Source: Panaeolus papilionaceus | Lineage: Eukaryota > Basidiomycota > Agaricomycetes > Agaricales | DNA: 64,000 bases | Direction: 5' to 3' | Assembly: GCA_015501605.1 (NCBI GenBank) | Contig: JADNRZ010000019.1 | Span: forward strand, 558,001 to 622,000 | In this document: positions 46,040 through 57,978 of the stretch, piece after piece | Layout of the letters: the number at the start of each line of letters is the position of its first letter | Position numbering within the stretch: position 1 is the first letter of the stretch | Notes under the pieces: generated by a model | What the model saw: the letters and a program-made list of their open reading frames with translations, nothing else | The model's database searches: none | Told to the model about the DNA's origin: nothing | Position numbers and translations under genes: made by a program

Positions 46040-48558
46040 TTATGTAAGTTTGGCATGTTTCCTTGCGGTCCCAATTGTCGTATTATTGACCTGGGAAAAA
46101 CCATCAGTACCGCATTTTGGGGAAAAGATCGGTGATCACGCACTTTGGTTGCAAATCGCAGGGACGTTAGTGACTCCTGCAGGTGAGCAGCGAGCGGAGA
46201 AAGGTTGAGGATCATCTGGTGCGGGACCACATGTAAGTGGGAGAGGACGTGAATCACAATGAACACATACCAGCGTCTTGGAGTTGCCACTGAGAGAATT
46301 TTGGAGCAGGTATGTCAACTGTACGGAGTTTTGAAGTCAGTCATGACAATTATCAGAAAGTGAAGGAAAGTCGAGACAAACCTTGGAGTTCCGGTACGGA
46401 ATGTGTTTGTCTCCTCTTTCACCCTTCTCGCCTAATGCCGCGATCACGTCCCCAAGGGCACTCAAGCTCTTGTTGATACTCTGTGTTTCGCGTACTCGCT
46501 CTTTCTCAACACCGTTCCCAAAGCTGACGTTGAGTCTTTCGCTACCCGCCAAGTCAACCAAGTTGAGACTGCCTTCGCACTTTTCGCCTGTTCCAGCACA
46601 CCCCTCAAACCCTACATTTACACCGCTAATACGGAGTGTAAACACAGAGTGAGATCGAGATGAACGTTCGTTCATCAGAGTGGCAGCAACGGAACGTCGC
46701 GAGTGAGCTAGGGACAACAGTGATTTAACTTGAGAAGGTGAGGAGAGGGGCACAACTTCAACATCGGTGACACGCGTTGACATCGTCTTCAGGTCGTGCT
46801 TGATTTCGTGCTTCTTTTTGTCGAACTCGCCTTTACCAAGGAGGTCGTTGATGGTTTCATTATACTATCAATATCCACGTCAGTAAGGGGGCACACAACC
46901 CAAAATCAAACGACTCACGATTTCAAGAAACTGCCCTTCTATTTTGTATTCCCATCCACGAGTCTTCATATCGGATGCTCCCTTAAACACCTGTTCAACT
47001 GCCCGGGGAATCATACCCATAGTTGAGTCCGTCTATGAGGGCCAACACTCAGCATTTTCATCGCTTATCCATCAATACGTGTACGTACCAAACCACCCTC
47101 CATCGTGAAGGATTTACCGGACCCAGTCTGACCATACGCGAAAATGCAGACGTTGTATCCATCAATGCAACTTTGCGCAAGCTGAGAAATCTCCTCGAAG
47201 ACCTCTAGTTGCGTTGATTGTGGTTCAAACACCTGTAATAAAGTGAGTAGGGGAAGTGTAGGACATAAAAAGAGCAAACATACCCTATCAAAGCCAAAGT
47301 TATAGACTTCCTTGCGTTCCTGGCCTGTGGCACTATTTGATGAGGAAGCAACGACAATTTCTTTGTGGTCGCGAGAGTCGGGGAAGAAGAAGCTTGCTTG
47401 CAGCTCCTCCTTTACCTTCTCTAGGTCCACCCCGTTCAAATCTGGTGACGAGCCAGAAAACGCTAGCGTGCCTCCATACGTTGCCAGGTCTGAGGGTAGA
47501 ACAGGTCGCACACGACAGAACACGCGGATGTTGCCCTTCAGTTCTTGAACCATATTGTGTAGTTTGCGTCGAATAAGCTCATTCTCCATCTTCTCCTTCT
47601 TCATCTTGTCCACTTCCTGATCCGCCGTCTCCAGCTTCAACATAAGTTCGGAAATTGTGCGCGTATGAACGTCCAACTGCGACTGTAGCGCCTGCGATCG
47701 AGTTTCTAGAGCTTGGTTCTGTGTCGTCAAAGTGAGTTGAGCTGTGGATTGCTGAGAAAGGGTATTTTTGAGGGCTGTGACGGTGTCTCTCTCGCGGTCA
47801 AGGTCGCTCCTGCATTCCCGTAAATCCTCCTTCAACTCCCTGATTTCTCGATCACGCTTCTTGATATCCAACTCCATATCCATAACCTCCCTCGCATGCG
47901 TCTTTTTCATATTCTCTATCTCGTCCGAGAAGTGGACAATCTCCCTTCGTTGGACGATCTCCTGTGATTTGGCAACTGCGAGCTCCCGTGATAGCGTTAG
48001 GTGATTTGTCTGCAGTTCTGTCACTTTCATACGTTCTGCTTCCATATCGGCAGCAAGACGAGCAGCATCAGCAGCCCTGGCAGCTTCGATTGTTGATAAC
48101 TGACTTTGAAGTTCATGAAACCGTTTGTCCTCTGTCGTTTTTGGTCCGTTCCCTGCAACTCTTGAGCCAGATACCACACGGTTTGTAGCAGCCCGTGTAC
48201 CTATTGTTGACCTTGAGAGGGGTTTGATGCTTGTTGCAGGAGCGCTTGTCCCGCGAGGCAGTCTGGCTGGTGGTTTGGACACTGCTTTATGAACACCAGA
48301 CTTTGTTGTTGAAGCCCCAAGGTTTGTTGCTTTCCGCGATGGTTGCAGAGGCCTATTTGGTTTGGCACTTCCTACAGCTGCCATCTTCCGTGGCTGAGAT
48401 GGTCCCTGATCGTCCTCGTCCTCCTCAGGAATGGCCTTGCGCTTCAGGGAACCCCTGGTGGTTATGTTGATTGTCCTGGCTGGCAGAGATGGACCAGCGT
48501 CACGATCGTTCAAGGCCCTGTCTGGGGAAGAACTGCGAAGGCGTGGTAGGCGAGACAT
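46040..48558 (-). CDS. Kinesin-14 (Kar3-type, C-terminal motor)
   Basis: Minus-end-directed microtubule motor acting in the spindle and in nuclear fusion, judged by family. Start [16 protein letters not shown] at 48558. The first 120 residues are basic and Ser/Pro-rich, a likely microtubule-binding tail. A long coiled coil (about residues 125-320) is rich in Glu, Lys and Arg. The neck-motor junction [17 protein letters not shown] marks a C-terminal motor of the kinesin-14 class. Motor motifs: P-loop [16 protein letters not shown], switch [12 protein letters not shown], switch [12 protein letters not shown], then [12 protein letters not shown] and [16 protein letters not shown]. The last exons give [15 protein letters not shown] and end at TAA 46040. 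Short introns fall within the motor. No disabling changes were seen. Confidence 0.92.
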
Positions 48559-49623
48559 GTTGTGCTCGTCGTTGTTGGCGATGGCGAGCTCGGAGTGGTG
48601 GTGGTTGTCGGTAACGTTGAACTCAAATTATTCCTATCACGTTCAACAACAGACGCGTTCAACACGTGACGGTGATTTGGGCGTGGGAACTATCTTCCAA
48701 CCCTGTCCCAGTCAAATTTTGGACTTTCGATTCCAACCTCTCGTCCCAGCGTCAAGTCCTATATCGAGATTTTGAAGTAAGGAAAATGAAATACCCAAAC
48801 CTTCTGTTTTTAATGCATAAAGAACCATCTGTCTATGTGGATTCTGTCAGTAAATCTCGTACTTTGAAGCTTGTCGAGCTGGAAATGCAATCCTTAGGTC
48901 TACTATGGACGGCTTGCTACTTAGACTGGACAACATTTAATTTTTCGTACTGCTTGAATTTAGCTGCTCACTGAGATATGTATTACCGATTTGGTGTAAA
49001 AGTGCTTCATGCTGTACATGCTCACTCTCAGCGTCGAAGCAGCATCAAAAATCAACGGTCAACCTATGCCCTCCACCTCACACATCGGAGTTGTCGGTAT
49101 TTAGGTATACAAGAGCTATGTCCGACAGAATGAACATGGTGGGTTTTTCTGTCCCACTTCGTCTAAGTAACATAGCTGACAGTTCGCAGAAAGAAATCCG
49201 GATGTCGCCCATCCTGCTATTATTGGCTCACGAAATCCTATTGTGGGATTCAAGGTTCAAACGCTCATGACCCAGCATACTCGCACGGTGCCTGTGTACC
49301 TGATTTGACTGAAAATCAAGGTACCAAAGGCGTCCAAGTGGTACATATCAATCTCTCTGAGTCACGTCCTCATTTCAGTCAGATAATTATGGCACGGCAT
49401 CCTATTTTTTGTCTATTCCGTGTTTCATTCTGCTGCGCATAGGTTTAGGGCTTCATATTTCCAACCGGACCTGTCGATAATAGTCTCCGCGCGGAGCGCG
49501 CTTGGGCACTACGATCCACAGAAGAACCCATTTAGCGGACATATCGAACTATTTTAAACCTTCGAGCGACTATAAAACTCGCCCTGGATGGCATTTCACA
49601 GTCAGTAAAACATAGTTCGAAAT
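48559..49623. other. Intergenic with TATA box for SSP-g
   Basis: No gene recognised over about 1 kb. TATAAAA at 49571-49577 lies 53 bp before the SSP-g ATG. Confidence 0.45.
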
Positions 49624-50115
49624 ATGAAGACCTACTTCGCCGCTATCGTTATCTCTTTGTCCTTGGTCGCTTCTGTGGCTTCCAACCCTGTCATCGGACA
49701 ACCGGAACCTGTCCCTACCTCTACTGGGACTCCTACATTCCACTGTACGTTTGCTCCACGTTTCCTTAAAAATGGCCTACTAACTCACTGCATCTAGGTG
49801 GTGGCACCTCTGTATGACCTTTCACCAATATAATCTGAATTTATCTAACTAATGAATGATTTTTTCTCCCCCTTAGAATCTGACGTGTAAGTTATCGGTT
49901 TCACCTTGATAAAAAGCGCATAAAGGTTGACGAAGGTACGGTTTAGGTCCCACTGGATGGAGGTGTTGCGGCCCTTTCGTTTCTCTCGACGGCTTAAGTG
50001 GCCCAGTTGCAGGCTCGTGAGTACAACTGGCACCTGCGGCCTCGGAGGTCGCGCTCTGTGCTAACGTGGATATCGTAGATGCCATCAAGGAGCCAAGGGC
50101 GTGTGCCCACTCTAG
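49624..50115 (+). CDS. Small secreted C-C-CC-C-C protein SSP-g
   Basis: Exons 49624-49744, 49798-49811, 49877-49886, 49947-50016 and 50079-50115 (252 nt, 83 residues). The third exon is 10 nt (AATCTGACGT). Signal peptide MKTYFAAIVISLSLVASVAS, followed by a Pro/Thr-rich NPVIGQPEPVPTSTG stretch. Spacing is C-x7-C-x5-CC-x16-C-x7-C, the longest third loop of the family, with the CC pair in GWRCCGPF. Intron phases are 1-0-1-2. It lies 22 kb from SSP-a, near the end of the cluster, and next to a conidiation-type gene on the other strand. Confidence 0.83.
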
Positions 50116-50418
50116 GCACCTGGCCCTATCGCATGAAATAACATTGTGTTGACCTATTAGTATCATTAATCTCATATAATGTTTATCCTTATGAACCGTT
50201 TACGACCGACCAAATGGAAGTTGGCGTCAGTATTCAAACAGTCTGGTGTGGGCATAAATACCAGAAAACGCGACCAGTCCACAGAGAGGAATGCGAAATC
50301 AAGATGGAGTGACATCGTTCCAGTTTAAACAGTAGATTTCGGAATGCACGACTCAAAATTGCCATACACAATATGGAAGTACATATAGAATGCTACAACT
50401 AATGAATGTTTGTGCAAT
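50116..50418. other. Convergent intergenic region
   Basis: 3' flanks of SSP-g (+) and the con-6-like gene (-). Nothing else was recognised. Confidence 0.5.
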
Positions 50419-50717
50419 TTACATCGCCCCTCGCCCCTCTAGTTCACGCTGGGCGTTTTCTTTGGCTTCTTCCGACACCCTAGGATCTAGGTAAACAGAA
50501 ACCACATGCTTCAGTACCAAAAAGCTGGGGCAGGTCATGACAGCTCACTCTTCAGAGTAGCCTTATAGCCTCGAACGACATTAGTATCATCAGCTTTGTG
50601 TATATCGCGCTCCATCAAGTTGTCTGGGATTTCGAAATAAGGTCATAAGTATAGAAACATAAAACGGACTGGGAAACGAGAAGACTCACCTAGCATCTCG
50701 ATGCCGCGGGGACTCAT
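50419..50717 (-). CDS. con-6: Conidiation protein 6-like small protein
   Basis: Small protein with one Con-6 motif: GYKATLKNPRVSEEAKENAQ. Inferred exons: start ATG at 50717 (MSPRGIEML), a middle exon with MERDIHKADDTNVV, and a last exon from the N of KNPRVS to GRGAM with TAA at 50419. The total is about 56 residues, shorter than the usual 70-90 because only one repeat is visible, so an upstream exon may be missing. Con-6 was first described as induced during asexual sporulation in Neurospora; homologues are common in basidiomycetes, but their role is unclear. Confidence 0.75.
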
Positions 50718-50843
50718 CTCGTCATTCTGGACAGTCTTGAAGCTACGACAGCTGTGTTCGATCGAAACTCAGCTGTGTGTTCAGGTAGGTGAGTCAATCT
50801 AACGTGCGTCGGCTTATTGAGCCTATGCCAACAACACCTCCAG

Positions 50844-52737
50844 ACCCCGAATGGTGATGGTGCGAGAGCTCATGGGATGGGATACGGCCTTCCAAATCAA
50901 GGACTATGGTACACTTCCTCTACCTCAATCCGTGTCTCAATTTTAATCACCGATTCAACCACTTGCTTAACAGGGGATGAATGGTGTGTAACGACTTCGT
51001 TCATGATTAGATTATTTTATGAAATGAGGTCCTAGGAGAGAGCATCGCAAGATATTCCATCAAGAAATGAACGCCGTTGGGACCTAGCGCCTTAGGCCGC
51101 ACCAAGTTCGAGCCACTCAACGATTCTTGAAGCATTTGATGAACAGCCCCTTTGCGGGGGGTGCAGCTGTAGAAGAAGAAGTTCGCAAGTGAGTATTTTC
51201 ATCTACGCAATGAGGTGATGCAGGGCGGATCTGCCCTGGTGTCACTCTCGACAGCTAATCACTTGCGTCTAGTATCTCGGGTGAAATTGCCGTTTCTATT
51301 ACCTACGGATTCGAACTATCATCAGAAACTCAGCGCCACGTTCAGCTTTCGAGGAACGCAATAGACCCCTTGATAGCAGCGCTTACCCCAGGAGGTTCGG
51401 TCCTCGTTGAAGCCATACCTATTCTTCGATACCTTCCCAGTTGGGCCCCTGGGGCCTCATTCAATCGCATCGCAAGGATGGCCGATGAGTTCCGAAAGCA
51501 GATGTTTGAAGTAACATTTACAGAGGCAATCGGTAGCCGGGTAAGTTGTCGCTCAGTAGCTTATTTGAAATCGCTCCCAATCCTTTGTATCTACAGGGGG
51601 CTGGAAATCTGGCGCCCTCATTGGTTTCTTGCAGTGTGGATAACATCGACCCATCGGGAGATGTCCGCAAGCAAGAGGAAGATATCAAACTCATTGCAGG
51701 GTCCATATACGCAGGTTTGTGTTTTCTCCCCTTATTTTTGTTTGGAAAGACGAACTGTTGTTGACCGGGGTAAACAGCTGCTGGGGAGACGGTGAGTTAA
51801 TGATCAGATTGATCCGCGTTTGATTCCTCTGGGGCTGGCAACTAAAGCTTGGCAGACGTTGGCGGTAGTTTCGACAGTTATTTATATCCTCCTGAATAAC
51901 CCAGATGTGCTCAAGCGCGCTCAGAAAGAGATGGAAGATGTGATTGGTTTCGGGAATCTACCATCTTTCAAGAATCAAAATCACTTCCTTTCACCATGTC
52001 TCTCATTCTCGAAATACAACGATGGAGAGCCCTAGTACCACTTGGTAAGCATTGAAATCGAGCTCAGTCACCACCCTTCGACCACTCATAATATGACACC
52101 ATCAGGTATCCCTCATGTATCGACAGAGGAAGTGATATACAAAGGGTATCGAATTCCGAAGGGCTCCATCATATTAGGAAACTCCCTGTAAGACCTGTAT
52201 CCTCATTCTCGCTTACAAGCCCACTGAATAAATTTTCAGCGGAATTCTGCACGATGAACAAGCCTTCAAGGACGCACATCTTTTCAAACCCAACCGTTAC
52301 TTGACGCTCGATGGGAAATCGATTGACAAGTCTGTCATGGAGCCATCTGTAGCCATCTTTGGATACGGCCGTCGGTGTGTCGTTTCTTATAATATTCCAA
52401 AACCAGACTTTCGAAAGGCTAACGAGATATTCATTGAACCTTCTACAGCGTCTGCCCTGGTCGCTATGTGGCTGAGGCATCAATATGGATCATATTGTCC
52501 TCTTTAATAGCGGCTTTCAACTTTCATCACGTTGATGAGACGGGAGGACCTGACCACGAATTTCAAATCGGTTTGCTCAGGTAGGCATTATTCCTCCATA
52601 CATCCCCACTCTGCGACGTGCTACAGGTTTAACGCGAGGCTAAAAACACCAACAGAGTTCCGAACGAGTTCAGAGCTCGGTTCGAACCGCGCTCGGAGGC
52701 TATTCAAACTCTTATCGAGAAATTCAAGCGTTCTTAA
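50844..52737 (+). pseudogene. Cytochrome P450 pseudogene (5' copy)
   Basis: Tandem paralogue of the intact P450 at 53695, same exon order. It begins with the exon for RMVMVRELMGWDTAFQ; the first two exons (about 100 residues, including the membrane anchor) are absent. The exon with KIFHQEMNAVGT has an in-frame TAG at the position where the intact copy reads APRM. A frameshift lies near 51975, before LPFTMSLILEIQRW. The C-terminal half is otherwise well kept: AAGETTLAVVST, FGYGRRVCPGRY (heme cysteine, across an intron), and ARFEPRSEAIQTLIEKF with TAA at 52735. The three lesions together argue against function. Confidence 0.85.
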
Positions 52738-53694
52738 CTTACCAGTAGCTGTACAATTCGTAGAGTTAGTACTTAATGCGCTATCAGTCATATATTCAGA
52801 TGAGGTTGAAAACCTGCATTGAATGTCGAGTAATTGAATAGAAACAATCGCTGTTCGCTGGATTGATCACCTCTGATGCAGTAGTCGCAATGGGCAAGTT
52901 GAGATAGTATGTGAGCCAAAAGTCACAGTGAATGACCAGAAATACGGGTGCGGTGAACTAGGAGGGTTGCAGGAGGGCAACGTCGAAGGTCTGCTTCCAA
53001 AAGTAGAAGTAATTTCCCGCAATGGTTGAAAGTTTCTCTGCCGCTGACGACAAGGCTACCAACTATGTAAAGCATGGGTGACTGAAAACAAGTCATAAGG
53101 CGACTGAAACTCATTGTGATAAAAGCCGGCGAAGGTAGCAGCCAAGTAGCAGCTGGAAGGTCAACAACGGTGGCTGTGAGGTCTAACTGCCAGTGGAAGA
53201 TGAGGCCGCCAAAGAAGCAATACGACGAATGAAACCGAACCACGCGACGGGTGGAAACGACGACTGAGACGAGACAAAACAAAAACAGAGGATAGGAAGA
53301 CGAAGCGGCATCAAGGCTCGGTTCTGTATCAACCTGGTGTCAACACTACAAAATAGAAACATTGACCCTGGCTAACTTGGAGCAGACTGTAAGTACTTAT
53401 GTATATATGTATTACTTACTTGAGATATTTTACGATCAGAAAGTTCTTGTTGATACGCCCCTGAGCTGGCAAAACAAAGAAACGGCAACCCTCCTTGAGT
53501 GCGACAATCCAATCCGGAAGGCTGAAAGCGACATGCAAAAATGGCCAACATAATAATTTGATAACTGCTGCTTCTCGGATGTACAAATTCACGAGCATAG
53601 ATCTGACAGATATAATTTAAATTTCCAGGTTGGTTCCTTATTCGCGCTTTCCTTCCCACTATCACCCCGCACATTCTGTAGCTTAGGACTGTCG
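52738..53694. other. Intergenic between P450 copies
   Basis: A minus-strand open frame at 52923-53282 has no recognisable domain and overlaps nothing conserved. The right end is the upstream region of the intact P450. Confidence 0.4.
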
Positions 53695-55938
53695 ATGGAG
53701 CCCAGAACTGTTCAACTCTTGTCTTCAGGTGTCGCGGTTGTCCTCGGGACGCTCTGCTATCGATCCTGGAGGCGCAGCCGCAACACTCTTCCACTTCCAC
53801 CAGGACTAGAAGGTTGGCCAATCATAGGAAACTTGCTTCAGCTCCCAACAGAGCAAGAATGGGTGACCTATCATGAGTGGTGTCAGGCTTTGGGTATGTC
53901 GCTTTTTTCAGTTCTGCCTACCTGTTATTCTTTGAGATTGATGCCAACTTCGACACCGTACTGATATATACATTCACAACAGGGACAGACATCCTCTACA
54001 TCAATGCCGCCGGTAATGATATAATCATCCTGAACAGCGTCGAAGCTATAGCTGCTGTTATGGACCAGAATGGCGCATTGTGTTCGGATCGGTAAGCGCT
54101 TTTATAACCCAACTTGCCTCAGCAGAGATAAAGAAAAAATTTAGCCCGCGACTCCCCATGGTCAGAGAGCTTATAGGATGGGATGCGGGCTTTCAATTTA
54201 AAGATTACAGTGCGTGAATGAACATTTGTCATGAAACTCGTTGCCTTGTAATACCGTGCCAATATTGTCATTCTAGCCGACATAATGTGTGACCCCTACC
54301 TACCATACACCGTATCAAACTAACTAATGGCTGTTAGGCGACTGTATCGCAAGATGTTTCATCAAGAAATGGGCCCGACCGGTGCCCCACGTATGCGTAG
54401 CCACCAAGTTCGAGCAACACATCGATTTCTGAAGCGCTTGATGTCCGACATCGAATCGGAGGGTGTAGATGTTGTTGAAGAATGTCGAAAGTGAGTGGTT
54501 CAATCAATATCCTAATTCGCTTCATCAGAATTTTGATTTTGGGACAGCATGTCTGGTGAAATCGTCATCTCAGTGACGTATGGATTCGAGCTCAGCTCCG
54601 AAACTCAACACTACGTTCAAATGTCGAAAGAAGCAGTTGACCCGGTGGTAGAAGCTCTCACGCCTGGGGCCTTCATGGTGGATGTCTTTCCGTTCCTTAA
54701 GCATGTGCCTAGCTGGTTCCCTGGAGCGTCATTTAAACGTAAAGCCCAAGTGTGGAGTGATATGCGCCAGCAGATGTTTGACAAAACATTTGAACATGTG
54801 AAGAAAAGAATGGTGAGCACACCTTCTAGCTAATTTAGGGTTATCTATACTTGATTCACATCATCAACCTAGGCTGCTGGTGTCTCTGCTCCCTGCTTTG
54901 TCTCGTACAGTTTATCGAATATCGACCCAACGTCAAATGTGCAAGAAACTGAAGAGTGTATTAAGACAGTAGCCGGGTCTATGTACGGAGGTGAGGATTC
55001 CACACTTCATTCCGATCGTGTGCTGTGAGTACGCGCTAATACACAGCTGGCTTTCTTCAGCTGGAGGAGACACCACCCTGGCAGTGGTCTCAACGGCAAT
55101 TCATGTCTTCCTCAACTATCCGGAAGTTGTCAAGCGTGCTCAGAAAGAGCTGGACGATGTCGTTGGCTTTGGTAATCTTCCAACGTTCGATGATGAGTTG
55201 TCCTTGCCCTTTACCAAATCTTTCATCATGGAAGTCCTGAGGTGGAAGGCGCCGATCCCACTTGGTGCGTTCAAATGCCGAACCAACGCATGCGATACAA
55301 AATACTAACAGTTACCCAGGGCTCCCTCATGTTTCAACTGCGGATATAATGTATAAAGGCTACCGAATACCCAAAGGTTCGATTGTTTTAGGGAATGCTT
55401 GGTATGTAATTTGACTTTATCAGTTATCCTCGGTGTAACTAATCCTTCGAAGGGGTCCTTTGTATAACGAAGCGATTTTTAAGGACCCGCATCTCTTCAA
55501 ACCTGACCGCTTCTTGACAAGTGACGGGCGATCCATCGACCCATCAATCCCAGATCCTTCCACATTCATTTTTGGATATGGCCGTCGGTAAGTCGCTTGT
55601 GTCAGTCTTCTTTCGAGGCACTATCCTCACTCTTATAATGCATTTTAGGAAATGCCTGGGCAAGTGGATTGCCGATGCATCCGTGTGGATAATTTTGTCC
55701 TCATTGTTGGCCGTCTTCGACTTCCGCCGTGTAGATGACGCCGGTGGTCCAGATCATAAATACCAACCTGGTGTTCTGAAGTGCGTAATTCCCTCATTTT
55801 AATTGTAAAGGAGCCTTGGAGGTATACTGAAATCTCTTCTCCATGTGACTACACAGTATTCCGAAAGAGTTCAAAGCTCGATTCGAGCCGCGTTCCGAAG
55901 CCATTCGCAGGTTGATTGACGAATTCCATAATGTCTAA
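53695..55938 (+). CDS. Cytochrome P450 monooxygenase
   Basis: Membrane-anchored heme monooxygenase of the agaricomycete O-methylsterigmatocystin-oxidoreductase-like type. Starts MEPRTVQLLSSGVAVVLGTL, a signal anchor, followed by the proline hinge LPLPPGLEGWPIIGNL. About ten small introns. Landmarks: DAGFQFKDY; KMFHQEM; the I-helix AGGDTTLAVVST (A/GGxDT); the K-helix EVLRW (ExxR), with the next exon giving GLPHVSTADI; FKDPHLFKPDRFL; and the heme loop FGYGRRKCLGKWIAD split by an intron, carrying the axial cysteine. It ends ARFEPRSEAIRRLIDEFHNV with TAA at 55936. Every conserved element is present, unlike in the upstream copy. The substrate cannot be predicted. Confidence 0.9.
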
Positions 55939-56196
55939 TAGTTTCTTTACAATAAGTATTTCGCTTTATGAATGGAAGAGCCAATCAGCGATAACCTTGG
56001 TCTATCGATAAGCATCCCTGAAGCTGGGAAACATAGCACCTTCTCTGTTATAAATAGACAAATTGCGAATGTCCTCTTCTCGGATTGACGTGATGAATTT
56101 TGAACACCACGATGCATCCACTACGGTCCTGCCAGCGTCCAACCAATCGTACGACCATAACCCGTAACCACCATCCCAGTGGTATTCACCGATTCT

Positions 56197-57590
56197 ATGG
56201 ATTCCTACCTCAGTATCCGTGTAGATATAGGTGACGCAGAACCGAGCTGTCGCCGATCCCTTGGAAAGGTTGTCTGGAGCTGCCTTGCGACAATCTTTGC
56301 ATATACCTGGGTTGCTGTTCATCCAAACATTGCGCTGGAGCGTGAGTCGGGGTGGGTCGTCGTATGGAGACGGGCTGGATTGATGATTTCCATGATTCTT
56401 GTGCCGGAGATGGTCGTATGTTGGGCTTTGCGACAGTTCGTTTTGGCGTCCTACATTGGGGAGAAATACAAAGGTCAGTCTGCGGTAGTTCTTGTTCATT
56501 GCCCTTCTCAACCCGGTCATTGCGTTCCTTTACCGCAGATTTGGGATGGACTCGAACGCACGCATTCTTCCTCATCATGGGCGGATTTTCTTATATGGGA
56601 CCAAATGGGTGCGAGGTTCTGACATACCGAAAAATGATCGACCTGGATCTTCAAAGTCGCATTGGGGGATTAGTCAGCGCAAAACAAATCGAAGACCGCA
56701 GCAAGGCGGACTGGCTCGCAAAAGCAATCGTGCTTGTGCAAACCTTCTGGTTCTGCATGCAGCTTTTCACTCGACTGGGGCAGCATCTGGTCGTTACCGA
56801 ACTCGAAATCAGCACGCTCGCTTTTGCAGTCCTCAACTTTGTTGTATATGTGTTGTGGTGGGACAAGCCTTTTGACGTTCGGTCACAGATTTTTATTCCA
56901 GTGCCTTCAAGACAGGACGATAACTCAACAGAGGTGCTTCAAGTTGAACACCTTCAAAGCAAGCCTTTGATTGAAGTAACCGCTCGGAAATATCTTGCGA
57001 AAAAGTGGAACCACGCCAAAGGATCGTTTGCAAGTACAAGTCTCGACGAGCCCCTCGACTTTCTTACCTTCCTTCCATCCGTGATGTTCGGCCTCTTTGT
57101 ATCCCCATTCTCGGATTTGTTCGTCGAATATAGCGTGTCAACAGCCAATTCCAAAAGAGCATATGAGGACGACAAAAGCACATGCCAGGATAACCACTGC
57201 TGGTTTATGCGTCAACTCTTCAATCCATGGACACAATGGGCACTGGTTTCAGCGATAGCTGTAGTCTTTGGAGGAGTTCACCTCATCGCTTGGCCGTTCC
57301 GATTTCCCTCCGACACAGAAAAGTGGCTCTGGAGAGGAAGCGCGATTGCGCTTGTGGCACCTGCGATATCCTTTCAAGCGATTCAACTTGCGAGGGCGTA
57401 TGGCGGGAAGCCCCGTAGTAGTGTTCCAGGTGTGATAATGGTAATCAGTATGATTTGTGCGCAATTGACGGGTATTGCCTATTTTCTTGCTCGATTTATC
57501 ATTCTTATTTTACCTTTTACCTCCCTTCGAAAGTTAGCTCCAGGTGCGCTAACTGAGATCAATTGGGCGGCATTAATTCCCCACTTTTAG
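56197..57590 (+). CDS. Multi-pass membrane protein, agaricomycete family
   Basis: Two exons, 56197-56473 and 56539-57590, give 442 residues. The pattern LGKVVWSCLATIFAYTWVAVHPN, then GLMISMILVPEMVVCWALRQ and DLGWTRTHAFFLIMGGF (across the intron) is typical of a large agaricomycete family of uncharacterised membrane proteins. Further hydrophobic segments occur at WLAKAIVLVQTFWFCMQL, LAFAVLNFVVYVLWW, LPSVMFGLFVSPF, WALVSAIAVVFGGVHLIAW and near the C-terminus, so about seven or eight spans. The ATG at 56197 is the first in frame after an upstream non-ATG stretch. Function is unknown. Confidence 0.82.
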
Positions 57591-57978
57591 TCTTGGATTA
57601 GTACCTGAATGTATGTCAATCAGGCAAATGTATCTAATAGTCGTGGCGAATGTATTATGACTTCTTATCCTGAGTCTTGCTAATGAAGTTATACCACGAA
57701 GACTGCGGCAGATTGAATGTCAAACAAATCCTCATCCTGAACGTCATTGAACGTATGAATCCTAACCAGGGTAGAAGACCCACAGAGAGCTGAAGCACTG
57801 TGTAATATATCAAAGGAGTAATCTACAGCAGGGCGAGCAGCGTAAAAATGAGCAATAAGCTCGTGCGTAAACGGACGCACACAGAAAGAAAGCAAGGGGG
57901 GAAAGGGGGAAGGCATTAAACCTGAAGAAAAATTGCATGAAATGTTTACTGCCACGAGAAATAAAGAATTCAGATCAT
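57591..57978. other. Convergent intergenic region
   Basis: Between the membrane protein gene (+) and actin (-). No other gene was seen. Confidence 0.5.

Noticed and set aside
52923..53282. A 119-codon minus-strand frame between the P450 copies
   Set aside because: No similarity to any family I know and no matching exons; it probably occurs by chance.
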